From Armatimonadetes bacterium CG06_land_8_20_14_3_00_66_21 (GTDB taxonomy: Bacteria > Armatimonadota > Abditibacteriia > CG2-30-66-41), in contig PEVN01000536.1 in the NCBI GenBank assembly GCA_002779825.1, positions 1-35,554 of the forward strand: a DNA stretch of 35,554 bases. Direction: 5' to 3'. Each line of letters begins with the position of its first letter. The stretch's first letter is position 1. The position numbers and the translations under genes were made by a program. Shown here one piece after another: positions 17,657 through 25,413 of this stretch. The notes under the pieces were generated by a model. That model saw only the letters and a list, made by a program, of their open reading frames with translations, searched no databases and was not told the DNA's origin.

Positions 17657-18697
17657 TTGCAGACCCGAACGCCTCACTGGTCTCCTGACCCTCTCGACCG
17701 ACGTTCCTTCCTCCGCCTTACCGGCGCCGCCGCCGGCGCCAGCTTGGTCGGCGCTGGAAATGCCTCGGCCGCTTCCTACGGCCCGGGGGCGGCGTTCCTT
17801 GGCAAAGTAGTGAAGTACACCGACCCGAAGCTGCTTCGCCCTTCCGGCGAACTCGACGTCAAGCAAGCCAAGAGTGCCCTCGATGAGTGCCTGGGGGCGC
17901 TCTACAGCGTGTCGCGCGGAGACACCGTGTGGAGCAAGCTCTTCTCGCATACAGACGTTGTCGGCCTGAAGGTGAACTGCCTGGCTGGACAGCACCTCTC
18001 CAGTAACCCACTGCTTGTCCAGGTGGTCGCGGAGGGAGTCCAGTCTGCGGGCGTGAAGCCCGAGAACATCATCATCTTTGACATGCAGGATGCCCACCTG
18101 GCCAAGGCCGGCTTCGAGTACAACCGCGGCGGCAAGGGCGTTCAGTGCTATGGCACGGGCAGCGACTACGACAGCCAGCTCACGAGCCAAGGCAAAGTCG
18201 TCACCAACCTGAGCAAGATCCTCTCCACCACTTGCACTGCCATCGTGAACATGCCCATCCTGAAGGACCACCTCTATACGGGCATCAGCGCCGCGATGAA
18301 GAACCACTTCGGCTGCATCATGACCCCGCACAAGTACCACCATCCCAAGGGCGGAGATCCGTTCGTGGCGGACAACTACGCGATCCCGCAGATCCACGGC
18401 AAAGAGCGGCTCATACTCTGCGAGGCGCTCACCGCCTGTTTCGACGGTGGTCCTTCGCCGGACCCCAGCCGCCTCTCCGAGTGCCTCTTCCAGCCCAACG
18501 CGCTGCTGGTGTCGAAAGACGCCGTCGCGCTGGACTATGTCGGCTTTCGCCTGATTGAGGACGAGCGCAAGAAGCGCGGCCGCCCCTCCCTCAAAGAAGA
18601 CGGTCGCGCCCCCATGTATATCGTCACCGCCGCGAAGTACGGCCTGGGCATCCGCGACTTCCAGAAGACGCAACTCCTCGAGTTGCCCAAGGTCTGA
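17657..18697 (+). CDS. Tat-exported DUF362 protein, copy 1
   Basis: The 346-residue product must begin at TTG 17657 (or CTG 17654). An in-frame TGA at 17645 and lack of ATG/GTG before the Tat motif exclude other starts; AAGGAG lies at 17639-17643. The twin-arginine motif DRRSFL (Arg15-Arg16) precedes a small-residue hydrophobic stretch ending NASAA. DUF362 landmarks are VVGLKVNCLAG, ILKDHLYTGISAAMKN, HFGCI and LILCEALTA. DUF362 proteins often occur with iron-sulfur or radical SAM enzymes but have no established reaction. This copy lacks a ferredoxin CxxCxxC motif; the conserved cysteines and a His-rich stretch (HKYHH) could bind a metal. Its place between radical SAM genes suggests a shared task. 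Confidence 0.85.
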   Translation: MQTRTPHWSPDPLDRRSFLRLTGAAAGASLVGAGNASAASYGPGAAFLGKVVKYTDPKLLRPSGELDVKQAKSALDECLGALYSVSRGDTVWSKLFSHTDVVGLKVNCLAGQHLSSNPLLVQVVAEGVQSAGVKPENIIIFDMQDAHLAKAGFEYNRGGKGVQCYGTGSDYDSQLTSQGKVVTNLSKILSTTCTAIVNMPILKDHLYTGISAAMKNHFGCIMTPHKYHHPKGGDPFVADNYAIPQIHGKERLILCEALTACFDGGPSPDPSRLSECLFQPNALLVSKDAVALDYVGFRLIEDERKKRGRPSLKEDGRAPMYIVTAAKYGLGIRDFQKTQLLELPKV

Positions 18698-18732
18698 CCG
18701 CCTCGGTCCGCGCCTTCAGAGGTGTCCGCTCC

Positions 18733-19791
18733 GTGTCGCCACCCTCGCACTGCCTTGATTCTGAACGGAATCGCCGCGGGTTCCTGCACAAGGTGGGTAG
18801 CCTTGGACTGGGGCTTGCCGGGCTGAGTGGCAACGGCTGCACGGAACGGGACACCCCGGGGCCGACGGCAGCACCCGGAGGTAGCGGTGCCGGCAACTCC
18901 GCCAAGGTTGTTGAGGTGCGCGGCGAAGGCTGCTTCAAGGGCGACCGCGTCAACCCGGACGTCCTGACCGACATGCTCGAAGCAGCGGTTTGCGCTCTCC
19001 GCGACACTCGCGACGGGAAGGCCGCTTGGCGTTCTCTCTTCCGTGAGGACGACGTTGTCGGTCTCAAAGTCAACTGCCTCGCGGGCCCCAACCTGTCGTC
19101 GCGGCCCGAAGTGGCTCACGCCCTATCGCGAGCCCTCGGCGGCGCGGGGCTTCCCGAGGAGTCCGTCTTCGCCTGGGACCGAACCGACCAGGAGCTGGCG
19201 CGGGCAGGCTACCAGCTCAACACGGACAACGGGGGAATGCGCTGCATCGGCACCGACCACGAGGGAATCGGCAGCGAGCGCGAACTGGCGATGAACGGGA
19301 AGGTGGGGGGCTACCTCAGCACCCTCCTGACCCGGCACACCACGGCGATGATCAACGTGCCGGTACTGAAGGACCACGGCATCGTCGGCGTGTCCGGCTC
19401 GCTGAAGAACAACTTCGGCTGCATCCACAACCCCAACAAGTACCACCCTCACTGCGGCGACCCGTACGCGGCGGACCTGAACGCGTTGCCGCAGATCCGG
19501 GACAAGCAGCGGCTCGTGGTCTGCGATGCCACTACGCTGCAGTACCACGGCGGCCCCGGCTTCAAGGCGCAATGGGCGGTGCGGTACGGCGGCGTGATCG
19601 TGGCGACAGACCCGGTGGCCCTGGACACCGTGTGCGCGTCGCTCATCGAGAGCTGGCGCAAGGACAACGGCATGCCGCCGTTGGCGGACGACGACCGCCC
19701 GGCGAGACACATCGCCACCGCCGGCTCACCCAAGTACGCCCTGGGCGTTGCCGACCTGAAGCAGATCGAGTTCATCCGCAAGACCGTCTGA
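18733..19791 (+). CDS. Tat-exported DUF362 protein, copy 2
   Basis: The 352-residue product starts at GTG 18733, eight bases after AGAGGTG, and 35 bases after the previous stop. The Tat motif is NRRGFL (Arg14-Arg15), followed by GLGLAGLSGNGC. The cysteine there resembles a lipoprotein site, but -1 to -3 are not canonical, so lipidation is doubtful. It is a paralogue of the preceding gene, sharing VVGLKVNCLAG, VLKDHGIVGVSGSLKN, NFGCI, PQI and LVVCDATT. Residues 25-50 are a low-complexity linker (PGPTAAPGGSGAG), as expected for a secreted, anchored protein. The gene lies 10 bases before radical SAM copy 3, which strongly suggests one operon. Function unknown. Confidence 0.85.
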   Translation: MSPPSHCLDSERNRRGFLHKVGSLGLGLAGLSGNGCTERDTPGPTAAPGGSGAGNSAKVVEVRGEGCFKGDRVNPDVLTDMLEAAVCALRDTRDGKAAWRSLFREDDVVGLKVNCLAGPNLSSRPEVAHALSRALGGAGLPEESVFAWDRTDQELARAGYQLNTDNGGMRCIGTDHEGIGSERELAMNGKVGGYLSTLLTRHTTAMINVPVLKDHGIVGVSGSLKNNFGCIHNPNKYHPHCGDPYAADLNALPQIRDKQRLVVCDATTLQYHGGPGFKAQWAVRYGGVIVATDPVALDTVCASLIESWRKDNGMPPLADDDRPARHIATAGSPKYALGVADLKQIEFIRKTV

Positions 19792-19801
19792 GAGACCCCC
19801 G

Positions 19802-20974
19802 ATGGACGACGCCCTCCCGCGCAACCACGGACTGCCAGCCCCCTCGCGGCGGGAGTTCCTCGCAGCGTGCGGCCGAACGGCCGGCGCCGGCGCCTTGGCG
19901 ACGGCGGGCGCACAGCTCCTGGGCCAGCGCTGCCCCGCCGCACACGCCGCCAAGGGGAAGCTCTCCTGGGTTGAGGCGAAGCACTACCGCAAGGAGCAAT
20001 ACGACCGCGTCACCTGCGAGATCTGCCCGCGCAAGTGCCGCGTGGACGACATGGAGCGCGGCTACTGTGCCACCCGAGAGAACCGCGGCGGAAAGTACTA
20101 CACGCTGGTGTACAACCGCGTCTGCTCAGTCCACTCCGACCCCATCGAGAAAAAGCCGCTCTTCCACTTCCTGCCCGGCACCGACGCCTTCTCGCTCTCC
20201 ACCGCCGGTTGCTGCCTGGAGTGCCAGTTCTGCCAGAACTACGAACTCTCGCAGTTCCGGCCGGAACAGGTCGAGAACGTCTCACTGACGCCCCGGCAGG
20301 TCGCCGAGGGCGCCAAACGCTCCGGCGCTCCGGTGGTCGCGTTCACCTACGGCGAGCCGGTCGTCTACTTTGAGTACGCCTACGACTGCGCCGTCGTCGC
20401 CCGCCGACAGGGCCTCCGTCCCGTCGTCATCACCAGCGGGTACGTCGCCCAGAAGCCGCTCAAGGAATGGTGCAAAGTGGTCGACGCCGTCAAGGTAGAC
20501 CTGAAGGCGTTCACCGACAGCTTCTACAGAGATATCTGCGGCGCCCAACTCAAGCCCGTGCTGGACACCATCGTGACCCTCAAGAAGTCGGGCGTCTGGC
20601 TGGAACTTGTGTACCTCGTCGTTCCCACGCTCAACGACAATGTGGACGACATTCGCCGAATGAGCAAGTGGCTGAAGCAGAACATCGGCACCAGCGTGCC
20701 GGTCCATTTCACCCGGTTCCACCCCACCTACAAGCTCACCAACCTCCCCGCCACGCCCGCAAAGACGCTCGACCGCTGTGTCGCAGCCGCCGATAGCGAG
20801 GGGCTCAAGTTCGTCTACGTCGGCAACGTACCCGGTCATCCCCGGGAGAACACCAAGTGCCCCAAGTGCCGGGAACCGCTCCTCGAACGCACTGGGTTCG
20901 TCATCCGGCGGAACGACGTCGTGGACGGCAAGTGCAAGCACTGCGGAGAGACGATTCCGGGAGTGTGGCGTTGA
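19802..20974 (+). CDS. Tat-exported AmmeMemoRadiSam-type radical SAM protein, copy 3
   Basis: The 390-residue product starts at ATG 19802. The Tat motif SRREFL (Arg16-Arg17) precedes a hydrophobic segment and AAHA. The N-terminal cysteines Cys72, Cys75, Cys79 and Cys89 (CEICPRKC...GYCATR) are intact. The radical SAM motif is Cys137/Cys141/Cys144 within CCLECQFC, which has an extra cysteine at 138. The tail KCPKCRE...CKHCGETIPGVW is the same zinc-ribbon-like module as in copies 1 and 2. The core VDLKAFTDSFYRD and FTRFHPTYKLTNLP align with copy 2. The stop overlaps the start of the glycosidase-like gene, indicating translational coupling. The biochemical reaction is unknown. Confidence 0.88.
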   Translation: MDDALPRNHGLPAPSRREFLAACGRTAGAGALATAGAQLLGQRCPAAHAAKGKLSWVEAKHYRKEQYDRVTCEICPRKCRVDDMERGYCATRENRGGKYYTLVYNRVCSVHSDPIEKKPLFHFLPGTDAFSLSTAGCCLECQFCQNYELSQFRPEQVENVSLTPRQVAEGAKRSGAPVVAFTYGEPVVYFEYAYDCAVVARRQGLRPVVITSGYVAQKPLKEWCKVVDAVKVDLKAFTDSFYRDICGAQLKPVLDTIVTLKKSGVWLELVYLVVPTLNDNVDDIRRMSKWLKQNIGTSVPVHFTRFHPTYKLTNLPATPAKTLDRCVAAADSEGLKFVYVGNVPGHPRENTKCPKCREPLLERTGFVIRRNDVVDGKCKHCGETIPGVWR

Positions 20975-22368
20975 GCCGTCGCGGAGCCCGCCGAAAAGCC
21001 GGTGGCCGGAGGAGGATCGCCCTCCGCCGCCCTGCTCGGCTGAACCTGTCTCTTGCCTGCGTCGCGGCGCTCTGCTCCGTGCCAGCTCGTTCCCTGGCAG
21101 AGCCCGCTCCAGGCACAGACGCGCCGGCCGTGTCGTTCAGCTTCTTCCCGACCGGGTTCCGCAAGCCGCGGCCCTTCAGGGACCAGCAGAACGTCTCCGT
21201 GACGACGCACTTCTGCTTCTTCGTCATGGCGAATGAAAGCGCGGGGGGAGCAAACCGCGTGGTCCGCGGAAGCCTCGAAGCCGAGGGGACGCCGACCGGT
21301 GGAGCGGCGCTTGCGCTGGTGTCCGGCGGCAAGCCGGTGGAACCGCTGACCGGGTGGCTGGAGCCGTATGCCGCTGACGGCCGGGCGGGGTACTGCGTCT
21401 ACCTCGAGCCGGCGCAGCCGTTCGAGCACGACACGGAGTACGAAGTCCGCGTCCGGGCGCGGACAACTGACGGGCAGAATGGCAACCCACGCGACTGCAG
21501 TTGGCGTTTTCGGACCGAGCCGGAGGAGGACCGGTCGGTGGCTTTGTCGCTGGATCTCTCGGCGGCGCCGGTCAAGTGGCAGGGCCAGCACTTCGCGGGA
21601 ATCCTGAAGCCGCAGTTCTGCTGCTCGCGGTCCTCGGGGTTAGTCTCCCAATATGAGCTGATGGCGCAGGTCACAAAGCGCTGCCCGGGGGCGTGGAGCC
21701 TGCAGCGCGACTGGTCGCCGACGGCGGACTACTGGGATCACCCGTTCTTCAACGGCAACCCCAACGTCTGCCGCGAACGGGAGACGCGACGAGTCGTGCG
21801 GATGACGGAAGGCGACGGAAGCACCGTGCTCCACCTCGGCCCGTTCTTCAGCCACGAGCTGTACGGTCTCGCCGCCGATCGGCCGCTGGCGCCGGACTAC
21901 TGCGTCGGCGACGAGGTGCTGGTCTCCGACAAGGCGAGCTTCGAGCACGCGACGGTCGTGGCAGTGAGCGACGCGGACGGGACGGTCACGGTCACCAAGC
22001 TGCACCGCAAGCCGGCCGACTGGGTCCTCGACCCGCCCAACGCCGTCCCCTTGGGCGACGACCCGGACACGCCGGGCAAGTTCCCATACGTGCCGCAGTG
22101 CTGCCTGCGCAAGTTCCAGCCGACAGGCACGCCGGTCTACTACTGGAGCCGAGTGGACGACGAATGGGACCTCGTGCACGGGCAGTTCGGCCGGCGGCTG
22201 ATCGTGGACTTCATGGCCTCTCCGGTCGACCTCTCGACCACCGGCTCGACGGCCAGCGCTCGCGGCGGGTCGACGCGCTTTGCTCAGGCAACGGAGGCAA
22301 CGGTTCTCCATGCGACTACCTGTCGATCCACCAATACAAGCTCGCCGCGGCCGCCGCGACGAGCCTGA
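20971..22368 (+). CDS. Secreted glycosidase-like protein (GH39-type), N-terminal part of a frameshifted gene
   Basis: This frame begins at TTG 20971 (GTG 20965 is possible), overlapping the preceding stop. It has a basic start, a hydrophobic segment (LNLSLACVAALCSV) and SLAEP, as in a Sec signal. Residues about 50-185 look like an Ig-like (Big_5-type) domain ending in SWRFRTE. The next part (SLQRDWSPTADYWDHPFF, VYYWSRVDDEWDLVHGQFGRR, LIVDFMASPVDL) leads into a glycosidase-like fold that continues in another frame. True coding seems to end near 22258-22280; the remaining 30 or so residues of this frame (Ser/Thr/Arg-rich) do not look like protein. A one-base deletion, real or an assembly error, would explain it. 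The GH39 assignment rests mainly on the 3' part. Confidence 0.55.
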   Translation: MSRRGARRKAGGRRRIALRRPARLNLSLACVAALCSVPARSLAEPAPGTDAPAVSFSFFPTGFRKPRPFRDQQNVSVTTHFCFFVMANESAGGANRVVRGSLEAEGTPTGGAALALVSGGKPVEPLTGWLEPYAADGRAGYCVYLEPAQPFEHDTEYEVRVRARTTDGQNGNPRDCSWRFRTEPEEDRSVALSLDLSAAPVKWQGQHFAGILKPQFCCSRSSGLVSQYELMAQVTKRCPGAWSLQRDWSPTADYWDHPFFNGNPNVCRERETRRVVRMTEGDGSTVLHLGPFFSHELYGLAADRPLAPDYCVGDEVLVSDKASFEHATVVAVSDADGTVTVTKLHRKPADWVLDPPNAVPLGDDPDTPGKFPYVPQCCLRKFQPTGTPVYYWSRVDDEWDLVHGQFGRRLIVDFMASPVDLSTTGSTASARGGSTRFAQATEATVLHATTCRSTNTSSPRPPRRA

Positions 22369-23135
22369 ACGACGCCAAGGCACTGGCGCTGCAACTCGAC
22401 CCCGACTACTTCGCGCAGCTCTACGTCAACTCCCACGAGTCCTGCCCCGACTGGCAGCCCAGCCCGGACCCCGACACCAAGCGGCTCTACCTCGGAAATG
22501 GCTACTTCTCGACCTGGTGCGCCGACCTCTTTCACCGCCGCCTCGAACGGGCCGCGACCGACTCGCGCTTTGCGTTGGGAGAGACGGTGCTAACCAGCTG
22601 GTCTCGCGACGCCAACCTGAGCGGTATCAACGCAGTGACCTCGCTCATCCGCACCGAAGACGGCAAAGACGTCCCGATCAAGCACCAAGTGTTCAACTTC
22701 ATCGAGTTGTTCGCCAGTCTGGGGCACGACTACCTGTTCATCCCCGCCGTCCAGCGTGGCGGCTGCCGAATCGCCGGCTTCGCCTCCCGCAGCGCCGACG
22801 CCATTCGGATCCTGCTGTATGCCCACAACGACGGCGACTACCACAGTCGGCTGAACCCGACGTACACGGTCACCCTCGACCTGGCGAACCTCCCCTGGCC
22901 CGCGGCCGGCCTAACCGAGTACCGACTCGACCGGGAGCACAACTCATTCTTCTCGCTGGCGGAGAAGTGCCGCGGGAAGGAGGTGTTCTCGGATAACGAG
23001 GTGGCGGAGTTGCTTCGGCTACAGGAGCTGGCGCCCACGCGCCAAGCTGCCGTAGAGCCCCAGCAAGGCACGGTGCGGCTGACGCTGGAGGTGGCGAACA
23101 ACGGGGTGACGTTTGTCGAAGTGAGACCGCGCTGA
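22263..23135 (+). CDS. Secreted glycosidase-like protein (GH39-type), C-terminal part of a frameshifted gene
   Basis: From about 22263 coding continues in the -1 frame with VDALCSGNGGNGSPCDYLS and runs to the stop at 23135, about 290 residues. There is no start codon with a ribosome site, so this is the downstream half of the gene that begins at 20971. Features are CDYLSIHQYKL, a glutamate in YVNSHESCPDW, GYFSTWCADLFHRRL, and a C-terminal beta-sandwich with IRILLYAHNDGDY, TVTLDLANLPW and TEYRLDREHNSFF. The last element closely resembles the YRID-x-x-HSN segment of GH39 beta-xylosidase/iduronidase proteins. It probably acts outside the cytoplasm. Which glutamates are catalytic cannot be settled by eye. 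Confidence 0.55.
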   Translation, partial: RRVDALCSGNGGNGSPCDYLSIHQYKLAAAAATSLNDAKALALQLDPDYFAQLYVNSHESCPDWQPSPDPDTKRLYLGNGYFSTWCADLFHRRLERAATDSRFALGETVLTSWSRDANLSGINAVTSLIRTEDGKDVPIKHQVFNFIELFASLGHDYLFIPAVQRGGCRIAGFASRSADAIRILLYAHNDGDYHSRLNPTYTVTLDLANLPWPAAGLTEYRLDREHNSFFSLAEKCRGKEVFSDNEVAELLRLQELAPTRQAAVEPQQGTVRLTLEVANNGVTFVEVRPR

Positions 23136-23150
23136 AGGGCCGTGGGCGCG

Positions 23151-24155
23151 CTACGGCGTGACCTCCCGCCCCTCCCTCGCCGCGGTGTAGATCAGCTCCA
23201 GCATCTCCGTCAAGTTGCGGCCGTCCTCGACGGTGATGGTCATCTCGGTGCCGTGGAGGATTGCGCTGATCCACTGGTCCATGGGCGACGACAGCGGCTG
23301 GGGCAGGTCGGTGGGGTTGATCGTTACGGACATGCCCTCGACTTTGAGCTGCGTGCTGGTGAGCACGAGCCCGCTGCCTGGCGCGGCGCCATAGCCCAGG
23401 TAGCCGTCGGTGCCGTACAGCTCGTAGGGGTTCGGGCCGGCGCGGTGGACCCAGGCGGTGTCGAGGATGCCCAGGGCGCCGCTCTCGAACTCGATGACGG
23501 CGGCGCTGTTGTCGTCGATGGGGTAGGCGCCGGAGAGATTCTGGACCTTCGCAATGACGCTCTTCGGTGCACCCATGAGCCACCGCATCACGTCGGTGGT
23601 ATGGCAGCCCAAGTCGAACAGCGCGCCGCCGCCGGCAAGCCGTTCGTCAGCGAACCACGCGCTGCCACCGCTGAACCACTTGTCAAGCGCCGCCGAATGG
23701 GCGATGCGGGCCCGCATGAGGGTGATCTTCCCGAGCCAGCCCTTGTCGATCACCTGCTTCATGAACAGGATCTCCGGCCGCGTGCGGCTGGGCAACGAGA
23801 TCATGAACTTGACGCCGCTGTCGTGGACCAACCTGACGATCTCGTCCGAGTCCGCGGTGGTGACAGTCAGCGCCTTCTCGGTGAAGAGGTGCTTGCCGTG
23901 CTTGAGGGCAGCCTTGTAGACCTCCGGGTGCTGTGAAGTCGGCGCGTTGACGACCACGGCCTCGACGTCGGCGCTGCCGGTGGCCTCCTCCAGATCCGCC
24001 GTCCACGGGGCGCCAAACTGCTCCGCGGCGGCCTTGCCGCGCGCCGAATCGTCGTCCCAGATGCAGACGATCTCCGCCTCTTTGTGATTGACGACGTGTT
24101 GGGCATAGCCGTTGGCGTGGACATGGGCCATTCCGAGCAGGGATATCCGCAGCAT
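23151..24155 (-). CDS. Gfo/Idh/MocA family NAD(P)-dependent oxidoreductase
   Basis: This 334-residue enzyme (start ATG 24155 behind GGAGG) belongs to the family that oxidises or reduces sugars, inositols and related polyols with NAD(P). The Rossmann strand is RISLLGMAHVHANGY (the usual GxGxxG becomes GMAHVH). The cofactor-site motif is TEKALT with Lys94 (usually EKP). The C-terminal domain has GGGALFDLGCHTTDVMRWL with the expected Asp and His. No signal peptide is seen, so it is cytoplasmic. It converges on the glycosidase-like gene with a 15-base gap and may handle released sugars, but that is only inference. The substrate is not predictable. Confidence 0.9.
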   Translation of the reverse strand: MLRISLLGMAHVHANGYAQHVVNHKEAEIVCIWDDDSARGKAAAEQFGAPWTADLEEATGSADVEAVVVNAPTSQHPEVYKAALKHGKHLFTEKALTVTTADSDEIVRLVHDSGVKFMISLPSRTRPEILFMKQVIDKGWLGKITLMRARIAHSAALDKWFSGGSAWFADERLAGGGALFDLGCHTTDVMRWLMGAPKSVIAKVQNLSGAYPIDDNSAAVIEFESGALGILDTAWVHRAGPNPYELYGTDGYLGYGAAPGSGLVLTSTQLKVEGMSVTINPTDLPQPLSSPMDQWISAILHGTEMTITVEDGRNLTEMLELIYTAAREGREVTP

Positions 24156-24332
24156 GGTGAGCCTCCGTGTGGCGTGAGGAGCGCGCGTCTGCCGAAGCCG
24201 ACGGCCTCAGGCCAGATTCCCACAGATTGGCTGGAGGAGCGCCAGTTCCTGCGCAGCGGACGAAGGAGGGCACGCGGGCGCCGCCGAAGTTAGGGTCGCT
24301 CAACGCCGGGAGCACAAGGAGCCGCACACGAC

Positions 24333-24896
24333 ATGACCACCCGCTGCGAATGGGCCGGCGCCGATCCGCTCTACGTTGCCTACCACGATGAGGAATGGGG
24401 CGTGCCCGTCCACGATGACCGGCTGCTGTTCGAGTTTCTGGTGCTGGAGGGTGCACAGGCCGGGCTGAGCTGGATCACGATTCTGCGGAAGCGAGAGGGG
24501 TACCGGGCGGCCTTCGATGACTTCGACCCAGCCCTGGTTGCGCAGTATGACGAGGCGAAAATCGAGGCGCTGCTGGCCGACCCCGGCATCGTCCGCAACC
24601 GGCGGAAGGTCGAGTCGGCCGTGCAGAACGCCAAAGCCTTCCTGACCGTTCAAGCCGAGTTCGGCAGCTTCGACGAGTATGTCTGGCAGTTCGTCGGCGA
24701 ATACCCCAAGGTCAACTCCTGGCGCTCGTGGAAGGAGATCCCCGCCCAAACGCCTGAGTCGCGCGCCTTCAGCAAAGACCTGGTCAGCCGCGGCTTCAAG
24801 TTTGTCGGCCCGACGATCTGCTATGCCCACATGCAAGCGACGGGGATGGTCAACGACCACGTGGTGGGGTGCTTCCGGCATCGGGAGCTGTTGTGA
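24333..24896 (+). CDS. tag: DNA-3-methyladenine glycosylase I
   Basis: Removes 3-methyladenine from alkylated DNA in base excision repair. The 187-residue protein aligns along its length with E. coli Tag (187 residues): RCEWAG...YHDEEWGVP, LEGAQAGLSWITIL, GIVRNRRKVES, GFKFVGPTICYAHMQ and NDHVVGC. The zinc ligands are Cys5, His18, His176 and Cys180, and the conserved glutamate is Glu39. AAGGAG lies about 12 bases before the ATG. It is a stand-alone gene, converging on the DUF4258 gene 37 bases away. No alkylation-response box is recognisable upstream. Confidence 0.96.
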   Translation: MTTRCEWAGADPLYVAYHDEEWGVPVHDDRLLFEFLVLEGAQAGLSWITILRKREGYRAAFDDFDPALVAQYDEAKIEALLADPGIVRNRRKVESAVQNAKAFLTVQAEFGSFDEYVWQFVGEYPKVNSWRSWKEIPAQTPESRAFSKDLVSRGFKFVGPTICYAHMQATGMVNDHVVGCFRHRELL

Positions 24897-24933
24897 CGAC
24901 GGGAGGCGCGGCGGGCGACCAGCCTGGCCCCCC

Positions 24934-25260
24934 CTACCGCAACCGCACCTTCCGCATCCGCAGCGTCGGGGACTCCCATTCCGGCGCTTTGGGGATGTAG
25001 GCGGTGACGATGCGGACCTCGCGGTCGTTGGTGTAGTCGCAGACTACGTGGAGGGGTACCCGGGCGGCCAAGGTCACGTAGTAGCGTCCTAGGACCAGGC
25101 AGCGGCGTTCGCGAGGGTAGTTCTCCAGGACGCGGCCGTCCAGGAGGGCGCCGAGGCAGTGCTCCTTCTCAAACCCGTCCTCCTGAGCGTGCCGCAGTGC
25201 GTGCGGGCCCAGCGAGTACTTGCCGTCTGTCACCAGCATCCGCAGGCGGTCGATGTGCAT
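24934..25260 (-). CDS. DUF4258 domain protein
   Basis: The 108-residue protein (ATG 25260; GTG 25269 is an alternative) has the DUF4258 pattern: SLGPHALRHAQEDGF near the start, ENYPRERRCLVLG in the middle, and PLHVVCDYTNDREVRIVTAYIP at the end. DUF4258 proteins are small RelE-like or BrnT-like folds and some act as toxins or nuclease-like proteins. No antitoxin gene lies on the same strand next to it, so a toxin role is not supported here. The ribosome site is weak for both starts. Confidence 0.8.
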   Translation of the reverse strand: MHIDRLRMLVTDGKYSLGPHALRHAQEDGFEKEHCLGALLDGRVLENYPRERRCLVLGRYYVTLAARVPLHVVCDYTNDREVRIVTAYIPKAPEWESPTLRMRKVRLR

Positions 25261-25288
25261 TGAGGTCACTTCGTTCGGGAGTCATACT
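25260..25288 (+). promoter_or_regulatory. Possible promoter for the phosphodiesterase gene
   Basis: TTGAGG (25260-25265), a 17-base spacer and CATACT (25283-25288). Each box matches four of six consensus bases. It overlaps the start of the divergent DUF4258 gene and would give a leader of about 120 bases. Confidence 0.3.
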
Positions 25289-25413
25289 TGGGGAGTGGCA
25301 CTGGGAGACACGGTGACACGGCGAGGGGGAGCGTCGCTCTGCTTCGGCCGGTTGCCGTCCCTTCGCGTCGTCGCTCCCTTCGTCCTCACTCCATCGCACC
25401 GGGAGAACGCCCC

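Noticed and set aside
15049-20974. A complete AmmeMemoRadiSam system
   Set aside because: No AMMECR1-like or Memo-like gene is present in the window; only the radical SAM component is.
22240-22300. Programmed -1 frameshift in the glycosidase-like gene
   Set aside because: No X-XXY-YYZ slippery heptamer or downstream stimulatory structure is visible; a deletion or an assembly error is simpler.
24934-25260. DUF4258 protein as a toxin of a toxin-antitoxin pair
   Set aside because: No small antitoxin-like gene lies next to it on the same strand.
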